Source: Mycolicibacterium sp. 018/SC-01/001
GTDB lineage: Bacteria > Actinomycetota > Actinomycetes > Mycobacteriales > Mycobacteriaceae
Direction: 5' to 3'
Assembly: GCF_007096635.1 (NCBI RefSeq)
Contig: NZ_VKAA01000002.1
Location: forward strand, 248,001-312,000
Length of the DNA: 64,000 nt
Shown: positions 33,764-42,602 of the stretch, piece by piece
Position numbering within the stretch: position 1 is the stretch's first letter
How the letters are laid out: the number at the start of each line of letters is the position of its first letter
Made by a program: the position numbers and the translations under genes
The notes under the pieces: generated by a model
What the model was told of the DNA's origin: nothing
What the model saw: only the letters and a program-made list of their open reading frames with translations
Database searches by the model: none

Positions 33764-34951
33764 TCACACGATCTGCAGACCGCGCCGCCCTGCGCCGATC
33801 ACCGGTGCCGGGTCCGCGCCGAGGACGCCGACCAGCAGATCCTGGTAGATGTCGCGGAAGTCCGTCGTGTACTTCAGATCGCCGTCGTCGAGGTCGGTCA
33901 GGCTCGGCTCGTCCCCGTAGAAGCCACCCCGGACCGGGGCGCCCGCGACGAACACCGGTCCCGCGGTGCCGTGGTCGGTGCCCTGCGAGGCGTTGGCCCG
34001 CACCCGACGCCCGAACTCGGAGTACGCCATCACGACGACGTTGCGGCCGTGCTGGTCACCGGCCATCGTTCGCAGGAACGGCGTGAGCGCCTGGTCGAGG
34101 GTCTGCAGCAGCCGCTGCTGGGTGCTTCTCTCGTCGGCATGGGTGTCGAATCCGCCGAGGGCGACCATGTACAACCGGGTCGGGACTCCCGCTGTGATCG
34201 CTGCGGCGACGGTGTCGAGTTGCGCGGCCAGCGACGCGCCGTCCTTCGACCGGCCGGCAGCGAGATGCGCGAACGTCCGGTCCGCGGTTCCGGTAGCACG
34301 GTAGGACGCCGCGACCGCGGCCATGACGTCGGTGTCCCGGGGATCCGGGGCGCCCAGCGCCGCGATGACGGACCCGAAGTCGTCGGCGTGTGACCGCGTC
34401 GTGGTCAGCGCCGCCGCGGTGACCCGCTGCCCCACCGCCATCGGAGGCAGGACCGCGCCGACGTTGACGGCCCGTAGCGGATCGTCGCCCGTGCTGTCGA
34501 GCCAGCGTCCCACCCAGCCGGTGCTCACCGGTTCGTCGGGCGAGGCCGTCTGCCAGATGTCCATCGACCGGAAGTGGCTGTGGTCGGGCTTGGGATAGCT
34601 GACCCCGCGCACGATCGCGAGATGGCCGGCCTGCCACAGACCGTGTAGGCCTGTCATTGCGGGGTTGAGCCCGAGCGTGTCGTCGAGGTGCAGTACGTCC
34701 GTGGGCGCGTAGGCCAGGTCGGGCCGAGCATCGTGATATGCGTTGTCTGCGTACGGGATCAGCGTGTTGATGCCGTCGTTGCCCCCGTAGAGGGTGACGA
34801 TGACGGCGATGCCGCTGCCCTGCGCGAGCGGCTCGTGCCGCGCGGCCCTCAGCAGATCGGGCCATTCGACGGCGGCGGCTCCGGACAGCAGCCCGAGCGC
34901 GCTCACCCCGGCGCTGGCGAGCAGGAACTTCCTGCGGTTGATCTCGGGCAC
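33764..34951 (-). CDS. DUF1501-family protein with Tat signal
   Basis: 395 residues, GTG start. A twin-arginine signal INRRKFLLASAGVSALGLLS shows export in folded form. DUF1501 proteins have an alkaline-phosphatase-like metal-binding fold: SGIAVIVTLYGGNDGINTLI near the N terminus, then KPDHSHFRSMDIWQTASP, FDTHADERSTQQRLL and VVVMAYSEFGRRVRANASQG, followed by DHGTAGPVFVAG. The function is unknown; they are nearly always paired with DUF1800, and here the DUF1800 gene lies 12 nt upstream. Confidence 0.88.
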   Translation of the reverse strand: MPEINRRKFLLASAGVSALGLLSGAAAVEWPDLLRAARHEPLAQGSGIAVIVTLYGGNDGINTLIPYADNAYHDARPDLAYAPTDVLHLDDTLGLNPAMTGLHGLWQAGHLAIVRGVSYPKPDHSHFRSMDIWQTASPDEPVSTGWVGRWLDSTGDDPLRAVNVGAVLPPMAVGQRVTAAALTTTRSHADDFGSVIAALGAPDPRDTDVMAAVAASYRATGTADRTFAHLAAGRSKDGASLAAQLDTVAAAITAGVPTRLYMVALGGFDTHADERSTQQRLLQTLDQALTPFLRTMAGDQHGRNVVVMAYSEFGRRVRANASQGTDHGTAGPVFVAGAPVRGGFYGDEPSLTDLDDGDLKYTTDFRDIYQDLLVGVLGADPAPVIGAGRRGLQIV

Positions 34952-34963
34952 GTAGGGGTCCTT

Positions 34964-36277
34964 CTAGGAGGTCAGGTATTCGGGGGTGTTGACCGCCGCG
35001 GCGACGAGCCGGTGCGGGTTCGCGGTCAACGGCGCCAGCGCCGTGGCGGTTCTGTCGGTCCAGTCGCCGATGCCGATGAGATAGCCCGCGGCGTCGAGGC
35101 GGTCGCGCGGTGCCGCCTGCTCGACGGTGGACAGGTCGGCACCGGCGGCGAGTGCGGCCGCCGTCGAGAACCGCTGCGATGCGCTGGCCGTCGACAACCA
35201 GACCTGACCGTGCGGCCACCCCCCGACGTCGGGTGGGTAGAACGGCCGTTGGCCGAGCGTGCGCAGCGCTGATTGCGCTGTGGCAGCGTTCTTTCCGGCA
35301 GTCAGGGGCACTCCGAGTGATCGTGCGACGCCGACCAGCCACTCGACCGGAGTGTTCACCATCCGCGGCCGTGCGGTCACGAAATCCTGATCGGTCAGGA
35401 TCGCCCGGGTCAGCGCGCGCAGATCCCGGCCCGGCCCGTAGGCGCCGACCAGGCGCGTGGATTGATCCGGCGTCGGATCGTCACCGTAAAGCTGACCCCA
35501 CAGGCGACCCGTGACGTAGGACGCCGAATATGGTTGCGCGAGAACGATATCGCAGAACTGTGCGGCGTCGAGATCGCCGGTGACTCCGAGAAAGGTCTTC
35601 ACACCGTCGTCGTGGCGCTTGGCGACCATTGACGGTGGCCCGTTCCGGTTCACCACCCAGCCTGTCAGAGCACGTGCGCCCGAGCGCACGTCGCCTTCGG
35701 AATAGCCGTTTCCGTGACCGAGCGCGAACAGCTCCATGAACTCCCGCGCGAGGTTCTCGTTGGGCGACCGGGCGGTGTTGGTCTGCGCGTCGAGCCACTG
35801 GAGCATTGCCGAATCGGTCAGCATCGCCGAGGACAGCGTGTGGAAATCGGCCAGACACAGCGCACGCAGGGTCCGGTTCTGCGCGGCCATCCACGGCGCG
35901 TTGCGCACCTTGAGCGCTGATGTCGCAAAGTGGTTGTGCCACAGCAGGGTCAGTTTCTCTCCGACAGGCTCCTGCACCGCGGCCATCCGGGCCAGCCACC
36001 ACTGCGCGAGACGGTCCAGTTGTCCGATCAGGGCATGCTGGTACTGCTTGCGGGCATCTACCGATGCCGATTTGCCGGGCGGTTCGATCACATCGAACGT
36101 GGGCATCGGCGTGGCCACCGCGCCGGGGTCGGATTCCGGATCCACCGCCAGTGCGCGATCGACATAGGCTGCCCAGTCCTGACCCAGCGCGGCGTCGACC
36201 GCCTCGCCGGTGGTTCCGAAGCCCATCCTGCGCAGCAGCCGTGCGGTCACCACCCACCGCGCCGATTGACTGGGCAC
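34964..36277 (-). CDS. DUF1800-family protein
   Basis: 437 residues, GTG start. Family motifs are clear: RLLRRMGFGTTGEAVDAAL at the N terminus, TLLWHNHFATSALKV, MLQWLDAQTNTARSPNENLA and EFMELFALGHGNGYSEGDVR, GARALTGW. It has no obvious signal peptide, unlike its Tat-exported DUF1501 partner. Function of the pair is unknown; often suggested to belong to an exported redox or metal-dependent system. It is 119 nt downstream of the MpaB-type oxygenase gene, on the same strand. Confidence 0.88.
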   Translation of the reverse strand: MPSQSARWVVTARLLRRMGFGTTGEAVDAALGQDWAAYVDRALAVDPESDPGAVATPMPTFDVIEPPGKSASVDARKQYQHALIGQLDRLAQWWLARMAAVQEPVGEKLTLLWHNHFATSALKVRNAPWMAAQNRTLRALCLADFHTLSSAMLTDSAMLQWLDAQTNTARSPNENLAREFMELFALGHGNGYSEGDVRSGARALTGWVVNRNGPPSMVAKRHDDGVKTFLGVTGDLDAAQFCDIVLAQPYSASYVTGRLWGQLYGDDPTPDQSTRLVGAYGPGRDLRALTRAILTDQDFVTARPRMVNTPVEWLVGVARSLGVPLTAGKNAATAQSALRTLGQRPFYPPDVGGWPHGQVWLSTASASQRFSTAAALAAGADLSTVEQAAPRDRLDAAGYLIGIGDWTDRTATALAPLTANPHRLVAAAVNTPEYLTS

Positions 36278-36396
36278 GCTCAGGCCCCGCAGCCGTGGGA
36301 CTCGGTCATAGTGGCCACTGTCACCGCCGAACCTGAGGATCGGCTGAGGTGCCGGTCAGAACACGCTCGGTATCGTGCGGCCGATCGGTGCGTCCG

Positions 36397-37659
36397 CTAG
36401 CGCGACAGCGTCTCCACCGGGCTGTAACTGCCCTTGCCTGCTCCGAGGGTGCGCTCCACTTCCTTCCGTCGCCAGTCCCGGTGCCGGCGGTCGACCATTC
36501 GCGCCACGGGTGGGGCCTTCTGGCAAGCGATGTCCCGAACGACGTTGGGAACGAACCGCACCAGCGGCGCGAAGCGCCACAACCCGACCTCAGGGAACCC
36601 GGACTTGACGTAGGAACCGGGTGTGTAGAAGTGGGCATGGCCGAGTTGGAACCGGTAATCGAGCTCGGCGCGCACCCGCTGCCAGCCACGCACGTCAGCG
36701 GCGGGCTTGTAGGAATCCATGAACGAGTGGCACAGCTTGCGACTGTCGTCGTTGTCCTCGGTCCGCTGCGCCAACGCGGTCAACCTCATGGCCCGGTAAC
36801 CGTCCTCGATCGTCTCCGGATACCACGGCGTCTCCACTCCCATCACGTAGCCGATGTAGCGCCACATGTGCAGCATCGCGACGATGTCGTCATCGGTGGT
36901 CCGGTAGCCGAGGGTGCGCAGTTGGACGCCCGAGATGATCGAACCCGCCATGAGTGTGGTGAACATGTTGAATTGGCTGATCGGGACACCCAGTCGCGGA
37001 CGGTCCCACTCCCTGTGGCTGCCGATGCGTGCGCGAATCATGCAGTGCAGCAGGCGGACATGCAGCGACGTCACATAGCCGGGGTTGCCCCTGCGCATAC
37101 CGTCGGGCTCGCTGACGTCGGTCCAGTGCTTGCAGGTTTCCCAGAAACGGTTCAGGGCGGAGTTGCCGGTGTAGGCGCCGGTCAGGATCAGCGGCTTGGT
37201 CACCGACGGCGTGCGGTACCCCGCGAAGGTCGCCATGCCGAAGTACGGGTAGAGCTCCTTGCCGTAGCGGCGGAACACGGTGGCGCCGCGGTCGAAGAGA
37301 TCCCAATCGAGCCAATCGGGTTCGGTGTTGATCTGGGTGAAGAGCTCGACTAGGGCGGGCGACGGGTCCGGCACGGCCTCGACCCCGTGCTGGACGGCGG
37401 TGTTGAATTCCTCGCGGGCCTGCCGGACGGAACCGCGGGCCCGGGCATCGGCGTACCACGCATCGCCGAGCCGGTCGCCCTGGTCGAGCGAGCGGCCCAT
37501 GCTGGCCGCGACCTCGGCCGGCAACCGCACGTCGGCGTGTGCCTGCTGTTCCAGTCGCTTGGTCAGCGCGATGCCACCGGGCCGCTGCTCGTCCTGGAAG
37601 TAGACGAAGGCACTGGGGAATTCACCGATCGCCGGCGTGCCGCCAGGTTCCTGCTCCAC
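36397..37659 (-). CDS. MpaB/DUF2236-type (latex-clearing-protein-like) oxygenase
   Basis: 420 residues from GTG 37659 with AAGGGA upstream. The DUF2236 core runs from about residue 115 to 330: YGKELYPYFGMATFAGYRTP, then SLHVRLLHCMIRARIG, where Arg and His match heme-ligand positions of the family, QFNMFTTLMAGSII, and HMWRYIGYVMGVETPWYPE. Members include latex-clearing proteins that cleave polyisoprene and ER-bound fungal MpaB. It diverges from a TetR gene, and a perfect 18-bp palindrome lies 71 nt upstream of its start. A lipid or terpenoid substrate is inferred from the family only. Confidence 0.8.
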   Translation of the reverse strand: MEQEPGGTPAIGEFPSAFVYFQDEQRPGGIALTKRLEQQAHADVRLPAEVAASMGRSLDQGDRLGDAWYADARARGSVRQAREEFNTAVQHGVEAVPDPSPALVELFTQINTEPDWLDWDLFDRGATVFRRYGKELYPYFGMATFAGYRTPSVTKPLILTGAYTGNSALNRFWETCKHWTDVSEPDGMRRGNPGYVTSLHVRLLHCMIRARIGSHREWDRPRLGVPISQFNMFTTLMAGSIISGVQLRTLGYRTTDDDIVAMLHMWRYIGYVMGVETPWYPETIEDGYRAMRLTALAQRTEDNDDSRKLCHSFMDSYKPAADVRGWQRVRAELDYRFQLGHAHFYTPGSYVKSGFPEVGLWRFAPLVRFVPNVVRDIACQKAPPVARMVDRRHRDWRRKEVERTLGAGKGSYSPVETLSR

Positions 37660-37730
37660 GTCGAACTCCCTTGTCGTCGATTGGCACTTCGAAGCCCGAG
37701 GACCGCTGTGCGATCAGAATGCCACGTTCC

Positions 37731-37748
37731 TTGCTTGCGCGCAAGCAA
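37731..37748. promoter_or_regulatory. TetR operator, copy 1 (perfect 18-bp palindrome)
   Basis: TTGCTTGCGCGCAAGCAA, between the MpaB-type gene and the TetR gene. Identical to copy 2 (38501-38518) at 16 of 18 positions. Its placement suits a repressor that controls both its own gene and the divergent oxygenase. Confidence 0.85.
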
Positions 37749-37810
37749 CGCCGGAATGAGGGTCAACGCGCAGTAGCCTGATATCCCTCGAGCGGAGAAA
37801 GGACATCCCG

Positions 37811-38458
37811 GTGGTCGATCAGGTGGAGGCCGAACAGACGTCCGGCGGACCACGCCCCGTGGAGCACAAGGACGTCGCGCGTCGGCAGGAGATCCTTCGC
37901 GCCGCCACGAAGCTCTTCGCCGAGCAGGGCTACCGCGAGACGAACCTGAACCAGATCGCAGTCGAGCTCGGCTTTCGGCGCCAGGCCGTCTACCACTACT
38001 TCCCCGCCAAAGACGAGATCCTCTACGAGCTGATCGCCCAGGCCGGCGAGGCGATGACCTCGACGTCGCAACCGATCTTCGATGCCGATCTCCCGCCTGA
38101 TGTCGCTCTGGCGGAGATCGTGCGCAACCACGTGCGCATCGTCCTCGCGCAACCGGACACATTTCGCGTTCAGTTCGGCGAGCTGAACAAGCTGACCGGC
38201 CCGCGGGCCGACGCCCTGCGCAAGGGCATGCGCGGTTACGTCCATCGGGTCGCCGAGGTCATCGAGGCCGGCAGGCGGGCCGGCCTTTTCGCCGCCGAGA
38301 AGCCGATGATGCAGGCCCTGCTTCTCGTCGGCATGTGCAACGGGACCACCCAGTGGTACGACGGGGCCGGAACAACCGCGTCCGTCGACGAGATCGCCGA
38401 CAACGCCGCGCGCATCGCCCTCTCGGGCCTGTCGATCGGACCGGCCGCCACGCGCTGA
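37811..38458 (+). CDS. TetR-family repressor of the MpaB/MBL block
   Basis: 215 residues, GTG start. The HTH reads RRQEILRAATKLFAEQGYRE followed by LNQIAVELGFRRQAVYHYFP, with the usual recognition-helix YHYF end; the ligand domain is the C-terminal 150 residues. An almost identical palindrome occurs 62 nt upstream of its start and again 43 nt downstream of its stop, so it probably represses the divergent oxygenase operon, itself, and the next operon on the plus strand. Confidence 0.88.
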   Translation: MVDQVEAEQTSGGPRPVEHKDVARRQEILRAATKLFAEQGYRETNLNQIAVELGFRRQAVYHYFPAKDEILYELIAQAGEAMTSTSQPIFDADLPPDVALAEIVRNHVRIVLAQPDTFRVQFGELNKLTGPRADALRKGMRGYVHRVAEVIEAGRRAGLFAAEKPMMQALLLVGMCNGTTQWYDGAGTTASVDEIADNAARIALSGLSIGPAATR

Positions 38459-38500
38459 TGGACACGCCGCCTCGGCGCCGCGGGCACTGCCATCGGCTGC

Positions 38501-38518
38501 TTGCTTGCGCGCAAGTAG
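38501..38518. promoter_or_regulatory. TetR operator, copy 2
   Basis: TTGCTTGCGCGCAAGTAG, with the central CTTGCGCGCAAG perfectly palindromic. It lies between the TetR gene and the metallo-beta-lactamase-fold gene and repeats copy 1 (37731-37748). Confidence 0.8.
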
Positions 38519-38636
38519 CAAGCGTATGGTGGGCTGAGTTGACCGGGCGTGCCGCGACTGCCGATGCGGAGTCACCACCCTGGTCCTACGCCTCCTGACC
38601 GTGTGACACCACCACCGCGATGACCAAAGGTCCACT

Positions 38637-39553
38637 GTGACAGCATCTATCGGCAACCTCTCCGCACAATCGTCGGTACGGCGCTGGTCGGACGGCGAGG
38701 TGACCGTCACCTACGTGGTGGACGGTGCCATGTGGCTGTCCGCCGGCCTGTTCTTGTCTGCGATACCGCCGTCGTACTGGGACGAGCACCCTGAGGAGAT
38801 CGGCGCCGACGGTCTCGTCGCCATGTCCGCAGGGGGACTTCTGGTCGAGTCCGGCGACACCACGCTGCTCATCGACGCGGGACTGGGCGACGTCCGAACC
38901 GACAGCGCCATCGGGCGAAACGACTGCGGCGCTTTCCTGGACACGCTGGCGTCGATCGACGTCGACCGCGAGGACATCGACGTCTTCGCCCTCACCCACC
39001 TCCACGTCGATCACGCCGGATGGGCTTTCGTCGACGATGAGCACGGCCGCAGGGTTCCCACCTTCCCCCGCGCGCAGTACGTCGTCGCGGAGCAGGAATT
39101 GCGGCCGTTCCACCGAGGTGAGCGCCCCCCCCGGGGGCATGTGATCAGGAGTCGATCGTCGAACCGCTGGAACACCTTTCGACTCTGCGCCAGGTGGCGG
39201 ACGGTGACGAGATCGCAGCGGGGGTCACCGCCCTCGTCACTCCCGGACACAGTGCCGGCCACACGTCCTACGTGATCACGTCACCGTCGGGCCGGCGACT
39301 GATCGCATTCGGCGACGCCTTTCACACTCCCGCGCAGCTCAGCCATCCCGAATGGGGATCTGCGCCGGATGCTCTCCCTGACCTGGTGCTCACGGCACGC
39401 GCTCGACTCCTCGACGAACTCTGCCGGCCCGCAACCCACGGCTTCGCCATCCATTTCGGAGATCAGCCGTTCGGTCGGGTCATCCGCGACGACAGCGGTA
39501 CGGCGCGCTGGGCACCCATCGCCACCGACATCCTCGCTGCACCACCCCGGTGA
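38637..39553 (+). pseudogene. Metallo-beta-lactamase-fold hydrolase, frameshifted at a C8G5 run
   Basis: Two parts of one MBL-fold protein of about 305 residues. Bases 38637 to about 39130 encode residues including GGLLVESGDTTLLIDAGLG and the metal motif THLHVDHAG. The second part, read in another frame from about 39131, gives QESIVEPLEHLSTLRQVAD, VTALVTPGHSAGHTSY and RRLIAFGDAFHTPAQ, with the third metal site and ending at 39553. The break is in CCCCCCCCGGGGG (39125-39137): one extra base there would restore a single frame. It could be a true pseudogene, a slippage-variable gene or a sequencing error. Downstream amidohydrolase and upstream TetR operator suggest a shared catabolic unit. Confidence 0.8.
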
Positions 39554-39584
39554 GCGACGACCCACCCGAGAGGACGACGCCGAC

Positions 39585-40562
39585 ATGTCCACCACTTTGA
39601 GGAGCCGCACCGGCGCCGACCTGATCGATGTGCACGCGCACTATGCAGTGCCCATACCCGGGGACGAGCTGCCCGGCATTCTCGCGGCATACCGCAAGAG
39701 CCACTTCCTGTCTCCGCCGGCCAGCAGCTGGAGTCCGGAACTGGCGGTGGACTTCATGAACCGATTCGGCATCCGCGCCCAGATGCTGTCCAATCCCAAC
39801 CAGCTCAGTGTCGCAGCGGCCCAACGATTCAACGATGTCGGCGCCGAGATCGTCGCAGCGCAACCCGACCGCTTCGGGCTCCTGGCGAATCTGCCGCTCG
39901 TCGAGCCGCGACTCACGCTCAATGAGATCGACCGCGCCGCAGACGATCTGCACGCGGACGGCTTCGTGTTGATCACCAACTACGACGGCAGGTATCTCGG
40001 CGATCCCGCCTTCGACGACGTCATGGCTGCGCTGGACGAGCGGGCGGCAACGGTGTTCGTCCACCCGGTCGAACCCGCCGGCTTCGGCCATCTCTCCTGC
40101 GGCCGACCGGGGCCGGTCATCGAATTCCCGATGGACACCGCCCGCACGATCGTCGACGCGATGTACGCGCGTGTCTTTCTGCGGTACCCGCAGATCAACT
40201 TCGTCATCGCCCATGCCGGTGGCGTACTGCCGGCGTTGGCTGCGCGGATCGCCACGATCGGGATGCTGCCGTGGGTCCCCAACCCGAGCGGCGTCACCGT
40301 CGACGACATCCGGCGTCAATTGGCCAGCCTCTACTACGACACCGCGCTGTCGGCGTACCCCCACTCGCTGCTGCCGCTCCTCGAAACGACCACCGCATCG
40401 CACATCGTCTACGGTTCCGACTATCCGCCCGCAGGCGAGAGCGTCATCGAAACCAACATGCAGCAGCTGAAGTCGACGACGATCCTCGACGACGATGAGC
40501 TGGGCGCCATGGCGTCGACTGCGACCGCGTTGTTCCCACGGCTCGGGCGCAGCGCCAGCTGA
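39585..40562 (+). CDS. ACMSD-type amidohydrolase family protein
   Basis: 325 residues from ATG 39585 with GAGAGG upstream. Amidohydrolase-2 TIM barrel: metal motif LIDVHAHYAVP (HxH) near the N terminus, ATVFVHPVEPAGFG, INFVIAHAGGVLPALAARI (metal His) and IVYGSDYPPAGE (catalytic Asp). Members are often decarboxylases of aromatic or 2-amino-3-carboxymuconate-like acids, or hydrolases. It follows the frameshifted MBL gene by 31 nt and is probably in the same operon under the TetR gene at 37.8 kb. Substrate unknown. Confidence 0.85.
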   Translation: MSTTLRSRTGADLIDVHAHYAVPIPGDELPGILAAYRKSHFLSPPASSWSPELAVDFMNRFGIRAQMLSNPNQLSVAAAQRFNDVGAEIVAAQPDRFGLLANLPLVEPRLTLNEIDRAADDLHADGFVLITNYDGRYLGDPAFDDVMAALDERAATVFVHPVEPAGFGHLSCGRPGPVIEFPMDTARTIVDAMYARVFLRYPQINFVIAHAGGVLPALAARIATIGMLPWVPNPSGVTVDDIRRQLASLYYDTALSAYPHSLLPLLETTTASHIVYGSDYPPAGESVIETNMQQLKSTTILDDDELGAMASTATALFPRLGRSAS

Positions 40563-40691
40563 CACCGTCGCATCCTCGACATCCGGCAGTCGGCGTTCCT
40601 ATGACTTCCGTATGAGGGAGGGCCGGCCAGTCATCTGTCGCCCTACGGTGAAGCTCGGCAACGACTTTCATCGGCAACAGGAGTGTGCGTC

Positions 40692-41867
40692 GTGAATGAC
40701 CCATCGACCGGCGACAAATCCACTGTCCCCAAAAAAGTTTCGCGACGCCGCGTGCTGCAGATCGGCGGCCTGGGCACCGCGACGACCATTGTCGGTGGCG
40801 GCGCACTGCTCGCCCTGGGCGACCGGGCACCGGCGGCGACGCGACATCCTGTCGGGACCGCGGCCGGCGATCGCCCCCTCCCCCTCCAGCCGACACAGAC
40901 GGGCGATCTGATCACACGACGCGTTCCCGGGGCCGACATCCTGCTGCCCGCGATCGGACTCGGCACCTTCCAGACCTTCGACGCGATCCCCGCGGATGCG
41001 AGGGCGATTCGCGCAGACGTGCTGCGCAGGTTCTGGGCACACGGCGGGCGGGTGGTCGACACCTCACCGCTGTACGGGCTCGCCGAGGACATCGTCGGAC
41101 AGACCGCGGCGACGGACCGAATTCAGGAGCAGCTCTTCGTCACGAACAAGATCTGGTCCACCGGCGGGCATCTCGGCGACACCTCGCACGCTGAGACCAG
41201 CCTGACCAATTCGATGCACCGACTGTCCCGGACGTCGCCTATCGACGTCATGCAATGCCACGCGCTGGTCAACGTCGACATGATCGTGCCACTGCTGCAT
41301 GCGTGGAAGGCGGAGGGCCGCATCCGGCGGCTCGGCGTCACCCACCACGATCCGGCGTACTTCGGGCCGATGGCCACGTGGATCCGTCACGGTGACATCG
41401 ACGTCGTGCAGACCCGATACTCGATCGCCGAACGCGCCGCCGAGCAGACCATTCTGCCGCTGGCCGCCGATCACGGCGTCGCAGTGACGGTCAACATGCC
41501 GCTGGAGAAGGGCCGGCTCCACCAGTTCGTCGGCGACCGCCGGCTTCCGGACTTCGCCGCAGACTTGGGGATTCGGACGTGGTCGCAGTACTTCCTGAAG
41601 TGGGTGATCTCCCATCCCGCGGTGACTGTCGCCCTGCCTGCTACGTCGAACCCGGACCACCTGATCGACAACATGGCTGCGTGCCGGGGACCACTGCCGG
41701 ATGTGGAGATGCGCGCCAGGATGCTGACCCACCTGCAGTCCATGCCCGGGTTCGACCGCGTGACGACGCAGCCGTGGTATCCGGGCAAGAACTATCCCGG
41801 AGTAATGAACCGCGACATGGCAGCGATCGGCGCGCGCACCCGTTGGCGGCCCACCCAATTCGTGTGA
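40692..41867 (+). CDS. Exported (Tat) aldo/keto reductase family protein
   Basis: 391 residues from GTG 40692, with AGGAG about 9 nt upstream. A twin-arginine signal SRRRVLQIGGLGTATTIVGG precedes the domain. The AKR barrel has IGLGTFQTFDAI, GGRVVDTSPLYGLAEDIVG, FVTNKIWS, VMQCHALVNVDMIVPLLHAW, RRLGVTHHD and VALPATSNPDHL. The classical catalytic Tyr is present in SPLYG. Exported AKRs are uncommon. It is the last plus-strand gene of the block, 129 nt after the amidohydrolase, with its own possible promoter. Confidence 0.8.
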   Translation: MNDPSTGDKSTVPKKVSRRRVLQIGGLGTATTIVGGGALLALGDRAPAATRHPVGTAAGDRPLPLQPTQTGDLITRRVPGADILLPAIGLGTFQTFDAIPADARAIRADVLRRFWAHGGRVVDTSPLYGLAEDIVGQTAATDRIQEQLFVTNKIWSTGGHLGDTSHAETSLTNSMHRLSRTSPIDVMQCHALVNVDMIVPLLHAWKAEGRIRRLGVTHHDPAYFGPMATWIRHGDIDVVQTRYSIAERAAEQTILPLAADHGVAVTVNMPLEKGRLHQFVGDRRLPDFAADLGIRTWSQYFLKWVISHPAVTVALPATSNPDHLIDNMAACRGPLPDVEMRARMLTHLQSMPGFDRVTTQPWYPGKNYPGVMNRDMAAIGARTRWRPTQFV

Positions 41868-41964
41868 TGTTCAACGGGCGGCAGCGGTGGTGACCCCGAT
41901 CGTGTTCGACCGCACCACTCGCTGAACCCTCGCCACCGCACCCACACGAGTGAGCGCTCGTGCG

Positions 41965-42525
41965 TCACGGTGCGACCGCGGCCGCAATCACCCGCTCGGC
42001 CGCAGCGTCGACCCGCGCGCGGTCACCGGTGACCAGGCCGTCCTGGCACAGGCCGCGCAGCCCGGACACCACCAGCGTCGCTCGCACCCGGGCGTCCGAT
42101 CCGAATCCCAGACCCTCGAGGGCGCCCGCGATCGGGTCGAGCATCACCGCGACGGCGTCGTCCGCGTAGGGCTGGTAGGTGTCCGGATCGGTGATGGCCA
42201 AGCTCAGGACCTGCAGCAGGAGGGAGACGCTGCGGCGTTGCCGCCCCCGCGTGATCGCCTCCCAGAGCGTGTGCGCCGCCGCGACGAAGCCGTCCGCGGT
42301 AGCCACTCCGTCGAAGATCTCGCCGGCGTCGGGGCGGCTGGCGGCCATGGCCTGCGCGAGCAGCTCCCCGCGGTCGCCGAAGTAGTAGAGCAGCATCCGC
42401 TTGCTGGTGCCCAGCGCCTCGGCCATCGGCGCCAGCGACATGTCGGCGACACCCCGCTCTTCGAGGTATCTCACGACCGCCCGGAGCAGTTCGGCCCGAC
42501 GCTGGGGGTCGGCAGAGCGCGGCAT
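41965..42525 (-). CDS. TetR-family regulator, divergent from the flavin monooxygenase
   Basis: 186 residues from ATG 42525; the frame extends upstream to 42621 through the operators, so the short start is chosen. HTH: RRAELLRAVVRYLEERGVAD and LAPMAEALGTSKRMLLYYFG. The C-terminal ligand domain is TetR_C-type. Two GTACCGATCGGTAC-like palindromes lie between it and the divergent monooxygenase; copy 1 begins 8 nt upstream of its ATG, so it should repress both genes. Confidence 0.85.
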   Translation of the reverse strand: MPRSADPQRRAELLRAVVRYLEERGVADMSLAPMAEALGTSKRMLLYYFGDRGELLAQAMAASRPDAGEIFDGVATADGFVAAAHTLWEAITRGRQRRSVSLLLQVLSLAITDPDTYQPYADDAVAVMLDPIAGALEGLGFGSDARVRATLVVSGLRGLCQDGLVTGDRARVDAAAERVIAAAVAP

Positions 42526-42532
42526 CACTTGA

Positions 42533-42550
42533 ACGTACCGATCGGTACGT
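42533..42550. promoter_or_regulatory. TetR operator, copy 1 (perfect 18-bp palindrome)
   Basis: ACGTACCGATCGGTACGT, 8 nt upstream of the TetR start. Fully symmetric, and repeated with one mismatched pair 30 nt further on, a spacing of about three helical turns. Confidence 0.85.
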
Positions 42551-42562
42551 CTATCGTCAATG

Positions 42563-42580
42563 ATGTGCCGATCGGTACAT
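42563..42580. promoter_or_regulatory. TetR operator, copy 2
   Basis: ATGTGCCGATCGGTACAT, palindromic except one pair, 22 nt upstream of the monooxygenase start used here (42603) and on the same face of the helix as copy 1. Confidence 0.8.
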
Positions 42581-42602
42581 GAACGATGACGAGGAGATGG
42601 CG

